From NCBI RefSeq assembly GCF_025564085.1, contig NZ_JAMGZJ010000077.1:682001-746000 (forward strand): a stretch of DNA of 64,000 bases, read 5' to 3'. Every line of letters begins with the position of its first letter. Position 1 is the stretch's first letter. This document shows, piece by piece, positions 42,822-52,684 of the stretch. Origin of the DNA: Silvania confinis (GTDB lineage: Bacteria > Pseudomonadota > Gammaproteobacteria > Enterobacterales > Enterobacteriaceae). The notes beneath the pieces are model-generated. The model was not told the DNA's origin and searched no databases. It saw only the letters and a program-made list of their open reading frames with translations. The position numbers were made by a program, and so were the translations under genes.

Positions 42822-44366
42822 ATGAAACGAGCCGTGAACGCCCTACAAAATTTTGGAAAATCCCTCTACGGACCGGTCCTCATTCTACCGATTGTCGGTC
42901 TGTTCATCGCCTTTGGTAATGTGTTGGGTAACGGTGCCCTTGCCGGGTATCTGCCGTTCCTCGGTCATCCCCTGATCCAGAGCATGGGTCTGCTGATATC
43001 GAAGTCAGCCGTCTCGGTGCTGGTCAACCTCGCGCTGGTATTTGCCGTGGGCATCCCCATCGGTCTGGCAACGCGAGACAAAGGTTACGCCGCGCTGATC
43101 GGTCTGGTGACCTTTGTGGTGTTTATCAACGCCATGAACGTCACGCTCCAGCTACAAGGCGCGCTTGCCCCGGCAGACCAGATGAAGGCCGCCGGGCAAA
43201 GCATGGTACTGGGCGTGCAGGTGCTGGAGATGGGCGTATTCGCCGGGATCCTCACCGGGGCGCTGTCAGGCTATCTTTATAACAAATACTCCAGCGTGCA
43301 ATTCAACGGGGCGATGGCGATCTACTCGGGCCACTGCTTTGTCGCCATCATTATGCTGCCGGTTTCAATGCTGCTGGGCGTAGTGATGAGTGAACTGTGG
43401 CCATTTGCTCAGCACGGGATCAGCACACTGGCGCTCGCCATTAAAGGCTCCGGGCCGTTTGGGGTGGCGATTTACGGCTTCCTCGAGCGCATCCTGGTGC
43501 CGACCGGTCTGCACCATCTGGTTTACACCCCGTTCCTGTATACCGAACTGGGCGGCACCCAGGACGTCTGCGGCGCAACGTACCAGGGCGCGCGCAATAT
43601 CTACTTTGCCGAGATGGCCTGCCCGGACGTGAAGCAGCTCAGCAGCACCGTGGTCTGGGATGCGCGCGGCATCAGCAAAATGTTTGGCCTGCCGGCGGCG
43701 GCACTGGCGATGTATGTCACCGCCAAACCGGAACGAAAAGCCGCAGCCAAAGCGATTCTGATCCCGGCGGCGCTCACCTCGCTGCTGGTGGGCGTCACCG
43801 AGCCAATTGAGTTTTCCTTCCTGTTCGTTGCCCCGCTGCTATTTGTGGTGCATGCGGTACTTACCGGGATTGGCATGATGCTGTTCTCTCTGCTGGGCGT
43901 TCACGCCATCGGGGCTAACGGCATTATCGATTTCATTCTGTATAACCTGCCGCTGGGCACGGAAAAGTCCAACTGGCCAATGTACATCGTGGTCGGGCTG
44001 ATTATGTCGGTGCTCTACTTCGTCATCTTCCGCTTCCTGATCCTTCATTTCCGCATGAAAACGCCGGGCCGCGAGGAGGACGATCAGGAGACGCGTCTGT
44101 ACAGCAAGCAGGAGTATCAGGCGAAAGGCAGCAATGACGGATTAGGCGAGGCGATCGTCGTCGGTCTGGGTGGGCGCGACAACATCGAGGTCGTGGATAA
44201 CTGCTACACCCGCCTGCGCGTCACAGTCAAAGATGTCGCGATCGTCGACGAGCCACGGCTCAAAGCGACGGGCGCGAAAGGCATTATCAAGCAAGGTAAC
44301 AACGTTCAGGTGGTCTACGGGCTGCACGTCAAAAAAATGCGAGAAGCCGTTGAGACGATTCTCTGA
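42822..44366 (+). CDS. PTS alpha-glucoside-type permease, EIICB
   Basis: Imports and phosphorylates an alpha-glucoside such as maltose or a sucrose isomer. 514 residues. A membrane EIIC domain (about 1-410) has the glucose-superfamily segments GLHHLVYTPF and GVTEPIEFSFLF. The linker LKTPGRE-like (MKTPGREEDDQE) leads to an EIIB domain with the phosphorylated cysteine C461 in DNCYTRLRV. No EIIA is encoded, so Crr (EIIA-Glc) must supply phosphate. The Tyr after the cysteine resembles Bacillus MalP/GlvC proteins rather than E. coli GlvB (NCATRLR). The partner gene follows after 11 bases. Absent here in E. coli K-12. Confidence 0.9.
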   Translation: MKRAVNALQNFGKSLYGPVLILPIVGLFIAFGNVLGNGALAGYLPFLGHPLIQSMGLLISKSAVSVLVNLALVFAVGIPIGLATRDKGYAALIGLVTFVVFINAMNVTLQLQGALAPADQMKAAGQSMVLGVQVLEMGVFAGILTGALSGYLYNKYSSVQFNGAMAIYSGHCFVAIIMLPVSMLLGVVMSELWPFAQHGISTLALAIKGSGPFGVAIYGFLERILVPTGLHHLVYTPFLYTELGGTQDVCGATYQGARNIYFAEMACPDVKQLSSTVVWDARGISKMFGLPAAALAMYVTAKPERKAAAKAILIPAALTSLLVGVTEPIEFSFLFVAPLLFVVHAVLTGIGMMLFSLLGVHAIGANGIIDFILYNLPLGTEKSNWPMYIVVGLIMSVLYFVIFRFLILHFRMKTPGREEDDQETRLYSKQEYQAKGSNDGLGEAIVVGLGGRDNIEVVDNCYTRLRVTVKDVAIVDEPRLKATGAKGIIKQGNNVQVVYGLHVKKMREAVETIL

Positions 44367-44377
44367 AGGAGACAAAC

Positions 44378-45745
44378 ATGTTTACACCCCCCTTTATTCT
44401 CTCTATCGCCGGTGGCGGCAGCACCTATACGCCGGGCATTGTGAAAAGTCTGATGGTGCAGCTGGACAAGTTCCCGCTGGCAGAAATTCGCCTCTACGAC
44501 ATCGATGTAGCGCGGCAGAACACCATCGCGCCGGTCGTCGAAAAGGTCATTCGCGATCACAGCCAGAGCATTAAATTTACCGTCACCGGCGATCCGGAAG
44601 TGGCGTTCAGTGGAGCCCATTTCGTCTTCGCTCAGATGCGCGTCGGTCAGTACAAAATGCGCGAGCAGGATGAGAAGATCCCCCTTCGCCACGGCGTGGT
44701 CGGCCAGGAAACCTGCGGCCCCGGCGGGCTGGCGTACGGCTTGCGTACCATTCTGCCGATGGTCGAGCTTATCGATATGGTTGACCGTTATGCCCACGAG
44801 AAAGCGTGGATCGTCAACTACTCCAACCCGGCGGCGATTGTTGCTGAAGGCGTGCGCCGCCTGCGTCCTGATGCCCGGGTGCTGAATATTTGCGATATGC
44901 CGGTGGCGGCGATGCGCAATATGGGTGCCATTCTCGGCGTGGATCGCCACAAGCTGGAGGTGGACTACTTCGGTCTGAACCACTTCGGCTGGTTTACCCG
45001 CGTGCTGGTGGACGGCGTTGATCGCCTGCCGGAACTGCGTCGTCATATCGCAAAATTCGGCCTGTTGACCGAAGATGCCGCCAAAACCGATCCGCAGCAC
45101 TCGGATCCGTCGTGGGTGAAAACCTGGCGCAACATCAAGCCGATCATGGATAACTTCCCGGAGTATCTGCCGAACCCGTATCTGCAGTATTACCTGATGC
45201 CAAACCAGATCGTGGAGCATCAAAACCCGGACTATACCCGCGCCAACGAAGTGATGAACGGCCGCGAGAAAAAGCTGTTTGCGGCGGCGGAGGAGTATAA
45301 AAAGACCGGAATTTTATCAGACGCCTTCCACGTGGGGGTCCACGGCGAGTTTATTGTGGATGTGGCCCGCTCGCTGGCGTTTAACCTGCGTCAGCGCCAT
45401 CTGGTGATGGTCGAAAACCGCGGCGCAATCGTCAATCTGCCCTATGACGCAATGGTTGAGGTACCGGCATATATCACCAGTGAAGGGCCAGAGCCGGTCC
45501 GCATCGGCAAGGTGCCGCTATTCCATCAGACCCTGCTGCAACAGCAGTTGGCTTCTGAGCAGCTGCTGGTGGAAGCCACCATCGAAGGGAGCTACGAAAA
45601 AGCGTTGCAGGCATTCACCCTTAACCGCACCGTGCCGACCATGGAACACGCCAAAGCCATTCTCGACGAGATGATTGAGGCCAACCGTGATTACTGGCCA
45701 GCGCTGCAGCAGGCGTGGCGAGACGGGGAAGCAGTGAAAAATTAG
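44378..45745 (+). CDS. GH4 6-phospho-alpha-glucosidase
   Basis: Hydrolyses the alpha-glucoside 6-phosphate delivered by the PTS gene upstream, using NAD+ and a divalent metal. 455 residues with an N-terminal Rossmann loop IAGGGSTYTPG (10-20). The CDMP motif (C172-P175) marks the alpha-specific 6-phospho subgroup of family 4; beta-specific members have CN(V/I)P. The metal-binding NH pair is at 201-202 and NPAAI at 150-154. Closest by eye to GlvA/MalA proteins. The GGAGA ribosome site and 11-base gap make it the second gene of the operon. Confidence 0.92.
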   Translation: MFTPPFILSIAGGGSTYTPGIVKSLMVQLDKFPLAEIRLYDIDVARQNTIAPVVEKVIRDHSQSIKFTVTGDPEVAFSGAHFVFAQMRVGQYKMREQDEKIPLRHGVVGQETCGPGGLAYGLRTILPMVELIDMVDRYAHEKAWIVNYSNPAAIVAEGVRRLRPDARVLNICDMPVAAMRNMGAILGVDRHKLEVDYFGLNHFGWFTRVLVDGVDRLPELRRHIAKFGLLTEDAAKTDPQHSDPSWVKTWRNIKPIMDNFPEYLPNPYLQYYLMPNQIVEHQNPDYTRANEVMNGREKKLFAAAEEYKKTGILSDAFHVGVHGEFIVDVARSLAFNLRQRHLVMVENRGAIVNLPYDAMVEVPAYITSEGPEPVRIGKVPLFHQTLLQQQLASEQLLVEATIEGSYEKALQAFTLNRTVPTMEHAKAILDEMIEANRDYWPALQQAWRDGEAVKN

Positions 45746-45778
45746 GCGACGGCTCGCGAGTTGGACGTGGTTTGCTTG

Positions 45779-45800
45779 TCGATGTCAGAAAAAACATCGA
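45779..45800. other. Inverted repeat between the GH4 gene and sseA
   Basis: TCGATGT and ACATCGA enclose eight bases (CAGAAAAA). No U tract follows on the plus strand, so it is a weak candidate for a terminator or an operator near the sseA promoter. Confidence 0.35.
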
Positions 45801-45834
45801 CAATCCATTGATGATTTCATTGCTGGAGGCAACC

Positions 45835-46680
45835 ATGTCCACCTCATATTTTGTCGCAGCCGACTGGCTGACTGAACACGCGAACGATCCTGAAGTGCAA
45901 CTCCTCGATGCGCGCATGGCGCCACCGGGCCAGGAGCATCGTGACGTACCCGCTGAATACCGCGCCGGGCATCTGCCGGGGGCGGTTTTTTTTGATATCG
46001 AAGCCCTCTCCGATCACACCTCTTCCCTGCCGCACATGATGCCGCGTCCCGAGTCGTTTGCCGTGGCAATGCGCGAGCTGGGGATTAGCCGCGATAAGCA
46101 TCTGGTTGTTTACGATGAGGGCAATCTGTTCTCCGCCCCGCGCGCGTGGTGGATGCTGAAAACCTTCGGCGTCGAAAACGTGTCGATTCTGGCGGGCGGG
46201 CTGGCAGGCTGGCAGCGCGCTGAACTGCCTCTCCAGCAGGGAAATGTTGACCTGCCGGAAGGGGATTTTGACCCAAGCATCGACGCCAGCGCAATCAGAC
46301 GCCTGACCGACGTGCTGCTGGCAAGCCATGAACAGACTGCGCAAATTATCGATGCCCGCCCTGCCCCGCGCTTTAATGCCGAGGCCGACGAGCCGCGCCC
46401 TGGCCTGAAGCGTGGACATATTCCCGGCGCGCGCAATGTCCCGTGGGGGGATCTGGTGTTTAACGGCGAGCTGAAAACCGCCGACGAACTGCGCGAGATT
46501 TTCGCCCGCCAGGGTGTGGATCTGCACCAGCCCACCATTACCAGCTGCGGCTCTGGCGTCACCGCCTGCGTGGTGATTCTGGCGCTGGCGACGCTCGGTA
46601 AAACCGACGTGACGCTGTACGACGGGGCATGGAGCGAATGGGGCGCACGCGACGATCTGCCGATTGAACCGGCGCATTAA
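45835..46680 (+). CDS. sseA: 3-mercaptopyruvate sulfurtransferase
   Basis: Two-rhodanese enzyme that transfers sulfane sulfur from 3-mercaptopyruvate. 281 residues, the E. coli length. The inactive N-terminal rhodanese domain is at about 5-130. The catalytic C238 is in the six-residue loop CGSGVT, typical of mercaptopyruvate rather than thiosulfate enzymes. The CTGGAGG ribosome site before the ATG at 45835 fixes the start. The last base of its TAA is the first base of the next gene's ATG. Confidence 0.96.
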   Translation: MSTSYFVAADWLTEHANDPEVQLLDARMAPPGQEHRDVPAEYRAGHLPGAVFFDIEALSDHTSSLPHMMPRPESFAVAMRELGISRDKHLVVYDEGNLFSAPRAWWMLKTFGVENVSILAGGLAGWQRAELPLQQGNVDLPEGDFDPSIDASAIRRLTDVLLASHEQTAQIIDARPAPRFNAEADEPRPGLKRGHIPGARNVPWGDLVFNGELKTADELREIFARQGVDLHQPTITSCGSGVTACVVILALATLGKTDVTLYDGAWSEWGARDDLPIEPAH

Positions 46681-47450
46681 TGGATAACCGACTGGCAACT
46701 TTGCTGACGCGCGGGGAGTCACTGACCCGCGCAGAGTATCGCGTGCTGGCGCATCTGACCGAGCATCCGCTGCTGGTGGGGAACATCACGGTGCGGGAGC
46801 TGGCGCAGGCCACGTTTGTCTCTACCGCCACCATTATGCGCCTGTGCCGTAAACTGGGGTTCAGCGGCTTTAGCGAGTTCACCTGGCACTGCAAGCAGTT
46901 GCTGTCCGATACGCCGCACATTGCCGCCGAAGCCAGCCCGTCAACTGAATTACCGGCGCTATTTAACCAGTTTATCGCCAACTATCAGCAAACCCTGCAG
47001 TGGGCGACGGCGGAAAAACGCCGCCGCTTTGCCGATCTGCTGCGTGAAAAAGAGCACTTTTTTCTCTACGGGGCGGGCTTTTCCTACCTGTTTGCCGAGT
47101 ATCTGACTAAAAAATTACAGGTGCTGGGTAAGACAGCGTTTATCTCCGGCCCCGGCGATAGCCGCAATATTTTTCTCAGCAACGCCTCGCGCTATCAGGT
47201 GTTTATTGCGGTGTCGCGCAGCGGCGAAACGGAACAGGTACTGGATAAGGCGCGCATCGCGAAAAACGTGGGGATGACGGTGGTGGCGTTTACCCGCGCC
47301 TCGGCCAATACGCTGGCAGGAATGGCAGATCTGCATTTTGCCTTGTACGACGAAGCAGTACATTTCGCCGCCGAAGCCGCCGGGGTGACGTCTTTTGAGT
47401 CGAACCTGGTGTTGCTGATGGATTTACTGCTGCTGGAAGCGACGGGGTGA
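46680..47450 (+). CDS. RpiR-family sugar-responsive transcriptional regulator
   Basis: 256 residues. The N-terminal HTH_6 domain (about 1-77) reads ITVRELAQATFVSTATIMRLCRKLGFSGF. The SIS phosphosugar-binding domain (about 105-240) has the loop SRSGETEQVLDKA. Its likely target is the alpha-glucoside PTS/GH4 operon on the other side of sseA, since regulators of this family accompany such operons (GlvR-like). It starts inside the sseA stop codon (TAATG), so its translation depends on sseA. This interval in E. coli K-12 holds the RyfA RNA instead, as I recall. Confidence 0.88.
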   Translation: MDNRLATLLTRGESLTRAEYRVLAHLTEHPLLVGNITVRELAQATFVSTATIMRLCRKLGFSGFSEFTWHCKQLLSDTPHIAAEASPSTELPALFNQFIANYQQTLQWATAEKRRRFADLLREKEHFFLYGAGFSYLFAEYLTKKLQVLGKTAFISGPGDSRNIFLSNASRYQVFIAVSRSGETEQVLDKARIAKNVGMTVVAFTRASANTLAGMADLHFALYDEAVHFAAEAAGVTSFESNLVLLMDLLLLEATG

Positions 47451-47465
47451 AGCCTCACCCCGTCA
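47442..47465. terminator. Hairpin between convergent RpiR gene and sseB
   Basis: Perfect nine-base-pair stem GACGGGGTG/CACCCCGTC with a six-base loop. It contains the RpiR stop codon and ends before the sseB stop. No U tract on either strand, so termination is uncertain. Confidence 0.5.
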
Positions 47466-47468
47466 GCG

Positions 47469-48245
47469 TCAGATAATGCGGTTGTTTTTGAAATCGCGCA
47501 GGAAACCACCCCAGCGACGTTCATAGAACGGCGTGATGTGTTCGGTGAGAAAGTGGCTGACGCCCTTCTCGCCTTTGATCACCCTGCAGATATCAATCGG
47601 CTCATCGCCCGGCAGGGTATCGGTTGCTACACTGCCTGTCGCCTGAATGATCTCGTCGATCTCACCATCCGCTTCGATGCCGATCAGCAGCACCGGCTGT
47701 TCGTCAGCCTGCTCTTTGATCGAACACAGAAACGCGCGTTTCACTGGCTTGATGGTTTTAAAAAGCTGGGTCAGGGAGTCGATCATCTGCGCCGGAGGTT
47801 CGGCCACTTCCGACAGCAACAGTGACGCACCGCCCTCCAGCACCTCCTGGGTGCTGAGTGGATTCCCCTCTTCCCCGATCAGATGGCTGATTTCACGCGG
47901 GGTGAACTCTTTGCCGGTCGGCAGTTTGGCATTCAGAAACAGGGTTTCGCCGAGCGTCATTTCAAACAGCGTGCGCACCGGCATCACCACGAACGCCTGC
48001 TCATCTTCAACAGCCTGCTGCAACGTTTCAAGGGAAGAGAAAAACGGGATCACCGAGGTGCCGTCATCTTTTTCCCAGTGCAGCAGATCCAGCGCGCTGT
48101 CATCCACAACCTGTTCGCCTTCGGCGGCGGTGCCAAGCACCCAGACGGTGGACTCCAGCAGAGTGCGGAAAAATGCCGGACGATGGGCGGGTTCGTTCGC
48201 CGCTTTCTCCAGCAGGGTTTCTAATTCGTTTTTGGTTTCAGACAT
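47469..48245 (-). CDS. sseB: SseB protein (enhanced serine sensitivity)
   Basis: 258 residues, the E. coli length, from an ATG at 48243-48245. The N-terminal SseB domain (about 5-125) contains AFVVMPVRTLFEMTLGE, and a C-terminal domain (about 130-255) follows. Overexpression in E. coli raises serine sensitivity, but the biochemical role is not known. A BIME-like repeat separates it from pepB. Confidence 0.95.
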   Translation of the reverse strand: MSETKNELETLLEKAANEPAHRPAFFRTLLESTVWVLGTAAEGEQVVDDSALDLLHWEKDDGTSVIPFFSSLETLQQAVEDEQAFVVMPVRTLFEMTLGETLFLNAKLPTGKEFTPREISHLIGEEGNPLSTQEVLEGGASLLLSEVAEPPAQMIDSLTQLFKTIKPVKRAFLCSIKEQADEQPVLLIGIEADGEIDEIIQATGSVATDTLPGDEPIDICRVIKGEKGVSHFLTEHITPFYERRWGGFLRDFKNNRII

Positions 48246-48266
48246 AATTTCGCTACTTCAAAAAAG

Positions 48267-48334
48267 GCCGGGTGGCGCTTCGCTAACCCGGCCTACAAAA
48301 CCCGTAGGCCCGTGCAAGCGCAGCGCCGCCGGGC
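48267..48334. repeat. BIME-like pair of inverted REP units, second copy
   Basis: The reverse complement matches the element at 1645-1712 over 68 bases with about four differences. It lies in the sseB-pepB gap, with the same joint sequence (GGGTTTTGTAGG, reverse strand). Confidence 0.85.
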
Positions 48335-48341
48335 AAACCCA

Positions 48342-49628
48342 TTACTCAGCCGTCAACAGATTGGCAATCGTGCGCACGCCCAGACCGGTCGCGCCTGCTG
48401 ACCACTGCTCAACGGCAGATTTACGGTAGGTTGCTGAACAGTCGATGTGCAGCCAGCCTTCGCGGTAGTTGTCAACGAAATGCGACAGGAATCCAGCAGC
48501 CGTGCTGGCCCCCGCCGGATAGGTGGCGGGAGCGGTATTGTTCAGCTCGGCAAAGTTAGACGGCAGCTGGCTGCGGTGGAACTCGGCCAGCGGCAGACGC
48601 CAGAACGGCTCGTTTTCTGCCGCCGCGCTGGCCATCAGTTTACCTGCCAACTTGTCGTCGAAGCTGAACAGTGCGTGATAGTCGTTACCGAGCGCCGTTT
48701 TCGCAGCCCCGGTCAGGGTTGCCATGTCGATAATCAGCTCTGGCTTTTGTGCAGAAGCGTCGATCAGGCCATCGGCCAGCACCAGACGGCCTTCGGCGTC
48801 GGTGTTCATCACTTCAACATTCTTGCCGTTGCGGTAGCGAATGATGTCGCCCAGCTTGAACGCGTTGCCGCTGACCATGTTGTCCGCACAGCACAGGTAC
48901 AGCTTCACGCGCTTGTTCAGGCCACGGGTGATGGCAAACGCCAGCGCGCCAGTAATGGTGGCCGCGCCGCCCATGTCGGATTTCATCGAATCCATAAAGG
49001 CGCTCTGCTTCAGGCTGTAGCCGCCGGTATCGAAGGTAATACCTTTCCCGACCAGGCAGGCATAAACCGGAGCCTGTTTGTCGCCGGTTGGGTTGTAATC
49101 CAGCGCCAGCAGAACCGGCGGACGCTCAGAACCGCGACCCACAGTGTGCAGACCCATATAGTTCTGTTCACGCAGATCTTCACCTTTGGTGATGCGGTAA
49201 GAGACCTTCTCGCCGCCCACGCCGTTCAGCAGATCCACCGCGCGCTGCGCCAGCTGCTCCGGGCCTAACTCTTCTGCCGGGGCGTTAATGGTGTCGCGCA
49301 CCCAGTCGATAATTTTCAGACGGCTTTCGAGCTCTTTCTTCGCGTCGGCATCCAGATCAGCCCACTCAACCTTGCGCGTGCCTTTCGGGCCTTTGTAACC
49401 CGCCCAGAACGCCCAGCTGTTGTCAGTGTTCCAGCCTTCTCCGGCAAGTAACACATGCTTAATGCCTAAACCGTCGATTTTACGCGCCGCACGCTGAATC
49501 AAACCGGTATCGTCGCTGCCGTTCAGGTGCAGGGTTATGCCGTCGTTATTAATGCTGTAAGTGGCTTTTTCGCCCCAGCGCGCATCCGCAGGCTGAGTAG
49601 TAAGCGTAATCTTCATCGCTTCGGTCAT
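48342..49628 (-). CDS. pepB: Peptidase B (M17 leucyl aminopeptidase family)
   Basis: Broad-specificity cytosolic aminopeptidase with two catalytic metal ions. The ATG at 49626-49628 behind AAGGAT gives 428 residues (E. coli 427). The M17 signature NTDAEGRL is present, with [14 protein letters not shown] upstream carrying metal and active-site residues. The C-terminal end [23 protein letters not shown] is typical. Located downstream of the isc cluster across a hairpin. Confidence 0.97.
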   Translation of the reverse strand: MTEAMKITLTTQPADARWGEKATYSINNDGITLHLNGSDDTGLIQRAARKIDGLGIKHVLLAGEGWNTDNSWAFWAGYKGPKGTRKVEWADLDADAKKELESRLKIIDWVRDTINAPAEELGPEQLAQRAVDLLNGVGGEKVSYRITKGEDLREQNYMGLHTVGRGSERPPVLLALDYNPTGDKQAPVYACLVGKGITFDTGGYSLKQSAFMDSMKSDMGGAATITGALAFAITRGLNKRVKLYLCCADNMVSGNAFKLGDIIRYRNGKNVEVMNTDAEGRLVLADGLIDASAQKPELIIDMATLTGAAKTALGNDYHALFSFDDKLAGKLMASAAAENEPFWRLPLAEFHRSQLPSNFAELNNTAPATYPAGASTAAGFLSHFVDNYREGWLHIDCSATYRKSAVEQWSAGATGLGVRTIANLLTAE

Positions 49629-49655
49629 TTTATTTATCCTTATTAGCAACAAGCA

Positions 49656-49680
49656 AACGGGCCGCCGAAGGCAGCCCGTT
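49656..49680 (-). terminator. Hairpin after iscX
   Basis: Eleven-base-pair imperfect stem AACGGGCCGCC/GGCAGCCCGTT (49656-49666 with 49670-49680) just after the iscX stop. Only a short U stretch (TTTGCTTG) follows on the minus strand, so it may terminate partially before pepB. Confidence 0.6.
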
Positions 49681-49687
49681 ACATTAA

Positions 49688-49888
49688 CTATTCTGCTTCA
49701 TCTAACCAGACTAGCAGAATCGCCTCCAGAACTTTTTCATTGGAGGCGTTAGGATCGTCATCAAACTCTTCCAGATCGCAAATCCACTGATGCATATCGG
49801 TGAACCGTACGGTTTTCGGATCGAGATCCGGATTGGCGTCGTACAGCGCCTCGCCGATTTCACGGCTGTCTGTCCACTTCAGTCCCAT
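49688..49888 (-). CDS. iscX: IscX (YfhJ), Fe-S assembly accessory protein
   Basis: 66-residue acidic protein that binds IscS and iron and tunes desulfurase activity. It begins [18 protein letters not shown] and contains [13 protein letters not shown] and the acidic DLEEFDDDP. It starts one base after the fdx stop, so the two are coupled. Confidence 0.97.
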   Translation of the reverse strand: MGLKWTDSREIGEALYDANPDLDPKTVRFTDMHQWICDLEEFDDDPNASNEKVLEAILLVWLDEAE

Positions 49889-49889
49889 A

Positions 49890-50225
49890 TCAATGCTCGC
49901 GTGCGTGGTTGAGGGTATAACGCGGAAGTTCGATCACCAGATCTTCATCGGTGACGAGCGCCTGACAGCTCAGACGGCTTTCCGGCTCCAGACCCCATGC
50001 TTTATCCAGCATGTCGTCTTCATCTTCCGTGCTCTCCACTAAAGAGTCGAACCCTTCGCGGACGATACAGTGACAGGTTGTGCAGGCACAGGATTTTTCA
50101 CAGGCGTGTTCCACTTCGATACCGTTACGCAGGGCAACGTTAAGGATGGTTTCGCCGGTCTCAGCTTCCAGAACTGCGCCATCCGGACAGAGGTCCGCAT
50201 GTGGCAGAAAAACAATCTTTGGCAT
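49890..50225 (-). CDS. fdx: [2Fe-2S] ferredoxin of the isc operon
   Basis: Adrenodoxin-type ferredoxin supplying electrons for cluster assembly. 111 residues, with ligands C42, C48, C51 and C87 at the E. coli positions ([10 protein letters not shown] region). One base separates it from hscA. Confidence 0.98.
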   Translation of the reverse strand: MPKIVFLPHADLCPDGAVLEAETGETILNVALRNGIEVEHACEKSCACTTCHCIVREGFDSLVESTEDEDDMLDKAWGLEPESRLSCQALVTDEDLVIELPRYTLNHAREH

Positions 50226-50226
50226 A

Positions 50227-52077
50227 TTAAACCTCGTCCACGGAGTGGCCTTTCAGCGCAGAGCGAACCGACTGGTCCATACGGCGAGCGGCAAACTCCT
50301 GGGTTTGTTTATCAACGTTTTTAATCGCTTGTTCTATGGCGTCAGCGTCATCGCCGTCCGCTACCTCGCGCAGTTGCGCGATGGCGTCGTCAATGGCCTG
50401 ACGTTCAGCGGCGCTTAACAGCGCGGCATCGGCAGCGAGCGCGCTATGCACACTTTCCAGCACGCGAGCCGCTTCGACTTTCTGTTCAGCCAACATACGC
50501 GCCTTCACATCCTGCGCGGCGTAGCTCATTGAATCCTGGAGCATGGTGGCGATTTCGCCATCGGTCAGACCGTAGGACGGTTTCACCTGAATGGAGGATT
50601 CGACACCGGTTGATTTTTCCATTGCCGTGACGCTCAGCAGGCCGTCCGCATCCACCTGGAAAGTGACGCGAATATGCGCCCCACCGGCAGGCAGTGCCGG
50701 AATACCGCGCAGCGCAAAACGCGCCAGCGAGCGGCAGTCCTGCACCAGCTCGCGCTCGCCCTGCAGCACGTGGATAGACATCGCCGTCTGGCCATCTTTG
50801 AAGGTGGTGAACTCCTGCGCGCGCGCCACCGGAATGGTGGTGTTACGCGGGATAACCTTCTCGACCAGTCCGCCCATGGTTTCGAGCCCCAGCGAGAGCG
50901 GGATAACATCGAGCAGCAGCATCTCGCTGTCCGGCTTGTTGCCGACCAGAATATCCGCCTGGATAGCGGCGCCAATGGCGACCACTTTATCCGGATCGAT
51001 TGCGGTCAGCGGCGTGCGGCCAAAGAAGTCGCCCACGCGTTCACGCACCAGCGGCACGCGGGTTGAACCGCCCACCATCACCACTTCCAGCACCTCTTCT
51101 GCCTCGACGCCCGCATCTTTCAATGCGCGGCGGCAGGCCAGCAGGGTACGTTTAACCAGGGGGGCAATCAGTTCATTAAACTGGGCGCGGGTAATGTCGC
51201 CCTGCCAGCCCGCAACCGTCACGCTGACGGACTGCGCATCGCTAAGGGCGATTTTGGCGGCCACAGCTGCATCCAGCAGCTCGCGCTGCAGGCGTGCATC
51301 ACGACTGCCGCTGATCCCGGCTTGTTCACAGATATAATCTGCCAGCAGATGGTCAAAGTCGTCGCCGCCGAGGGCAGAGTCGCCGCCGGTCGCCAGCACT
51401 TCAAACACCCCGCGGCTTAAGCGCAGAATCGAAATATCAAAGGTGCCGCCGCCGAGGTCAAAGACCGCGATCGTCCCTTCTTTGCCGGAATCCAGCCCGT
51501 AGGCAATGGCGGCAGCAGTCGGTTCGTTCAGCAGACGCAGCACGTGCAGCCCAGCCAAACGCGCAGCGTCTTTGGTGCCCTGACGCTGTGCATCATCGAA
51601 ATAGGCCGGAACGGTGATCACCACGCCGTCCAGTTCGCCTTCCAGCGTCGAGGTGGCGCGGGCCGCCAGCGCTTTCAGGATATCGGCAGAGATGCGAATC
51701 GGGTTTAACAGCCCGGCGGCCGTGGCGATCATCGGCAGGCCGTTAACGCTTGCCTGCAGCTGATACGGCAGATGCGGGTAACGGGTCTGGATGTCCGCCA
51801 GCGAGCGGCCCATCATCCGTTTTACCGAACTGATGGTGTTGACCGGATCCTGCGCGGCATTGGCGCGGGCGTGATAGCCCACGCTGTGGCCCTGCGGCTG
51901 ATAGTGGACCACAGACGGCAGCAGGTGCTGACCGTCAGCGTCGGGCAGCGTTTCTGCCTGACCGCTGCGCACGGTGGCGACCAGCGAGTTGGTGGTGCCT
52001 AAGTCAATGCCCACCGCCAGACGACGCTGGTGCGGCGCGGCACTTAAGCCAGGCTCACTAATTTGTAATAAGGCCAT
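50227..52077 (-). CDS. hscA: Hsp70-type chaperone HscA
   Basis: DnaK-like ATPase that binds the LPPVK motif of IscU and promotes cluster transfer. 616 residues, the E. coli length. The nucleotide-binding domain starts [13 protein letters not shown] (about 22-34) and has [11 protein letters not shown]. The substrate-binding domain runs from about 390. The co-chaperone gene hscB is 14 bases upstream. Confidence 0.98.
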   Translation of the reverse strand: MALLQISEPGLSAAPHQRRLAVGIDLGTTNSLVATVRSGQAETLPDADGQHLLPSVVHYQPQGHSVGYHARANAAQDPVNTISSVKRMMGRSLADIQTRYPHLPYQLQASVNGLPMIATAAGLLNPIRISADILKALAARATSTLEGELDGVVITVPAYFDDAQRQGTKDAARLAGLHVLRLLNEPTAAAIAYGLDSGKEGTIAVFDLGGGTFDISILRLSRGVFEVLATGGDSALGGDDFDHLLADYICEQAGISGSRDARLQRELLDAAVAAKIALSDAQSVSVTVAGWQGDITRAQFNELIAPLVKRTLLACRRALKDAGVEAEEVLEVVMVGGSTRVPLVRERVGDFFGRTPLTAIDPDKVVAIGAAIQADILVGNKPDSEMLLLDVIPLSLGLETMGGLVEKVIPRNTTIPVARAQEFTTFKDGQTAMSIHVLQGERELVQDCRSLARFALRGIPALPAGGAHIRVTFQVDADGLLSVTAMEKSTGVESSIQVKPSYGLTDGEIATMLQDSMSYAAQDVKARMLAEQKVEAARVLESVHSALAADAALLSAAERQAIDDAIAQLREVADGDDADAIEQAIKNVDKQTQEFAARRMDQSVRSALKGHSVDEV

Positions 52078-52091
52078 AATTGCTTCCGAAA

Positions 52092-52607
52092 TTAAAAATC
52101 GAGCAGCTTTTCTTCGAGTTGTTCAGCACTGCTTCGCAGTTTATCGAGAAAACACAGCTTGCGCACAGTGTCCGCAGCCACGTCCCACGTCTCGTTATTC
52201 AATTGGGTCACCATCTGCTGATGACGGGAATCGAACATCCCTTTTACACGCTGGATAAAACCTTCCAGACGCGCTTCGTCTTTCGCCTGTTCAATCTCAT
52301 CCAGCTCTTCACGCAGTTCCAGCTGTTCCATCAGGAACGCGGTATCGCGGACGGTGTGTTGCTCGCTTGAGAGATCGAAACCGTGGCGCGACAGCAGATA
52401 TTCTGCCCGGCTCAGCGGATTGCGCAGGGTTTGCCACGCCTGATTGATGGTCGCAGACTGCTGTACCGCAGCCAGCTGCTCCGCCTGCGTGCCGCTGGCG
52501 AATTTATCCGGATGATACTGACGTTGCAGATCCTGGAAACGGGTCATCAGCGCCTGAGTATCAATCTCATACCCGGCGGATAGCCCAAAGAGGGTGAAGT
52601 AATCCAT
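52092..52607 (-). CDS. hscB: J-domain co-chaperone HscB
   Basis: Delivers IscU to HscA and stimulates its ATPase. 171 residues, with an N-terminal J domain bearing the HPD triad at 32-34 (YHPDKF) and a C-terminal three-helix IscU-binding domain. Part of the isc operon. Confidence 0.98.
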   Translation of the reverse strand: MDYFTLFGLSAGYEIDTQALMTRFQDLQRQYHPDKFASGTQAEQLAAVQQSATINQAWQTLRNPLSRAEYLLSRHGFDLSSEQHTVRDTAFLMEQLELREELDEIEQAKDEARLEGFIQRVKGMFDSRHQQMVTQLNNETWDVAADTVRKLCFLDKLRSSAEQLEEKLLDF

Positions 52608-52684
52608 AACAATCTCAGGGTTAGCTGATTAAAGCAAACCCCACGCGCAGACGGGCTGCGGTGGGGTTAACAGGTGATACGCAA

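Noticed and set aside
45786-45834. Intrinsic terminator for the PTS/GH4 operon before sseA
   Set aside because: The nearby stem (45779-45800) has an A-rich loop and no U tract, so read-through into sseA remains possible.
47451-47468. RyfA small RNA, expected between sseA and sseB from E. coli synteny
   Set aside because: The interval is now filled by the RpiR gene, leaving only 18 bases. No RNA of that size fits.
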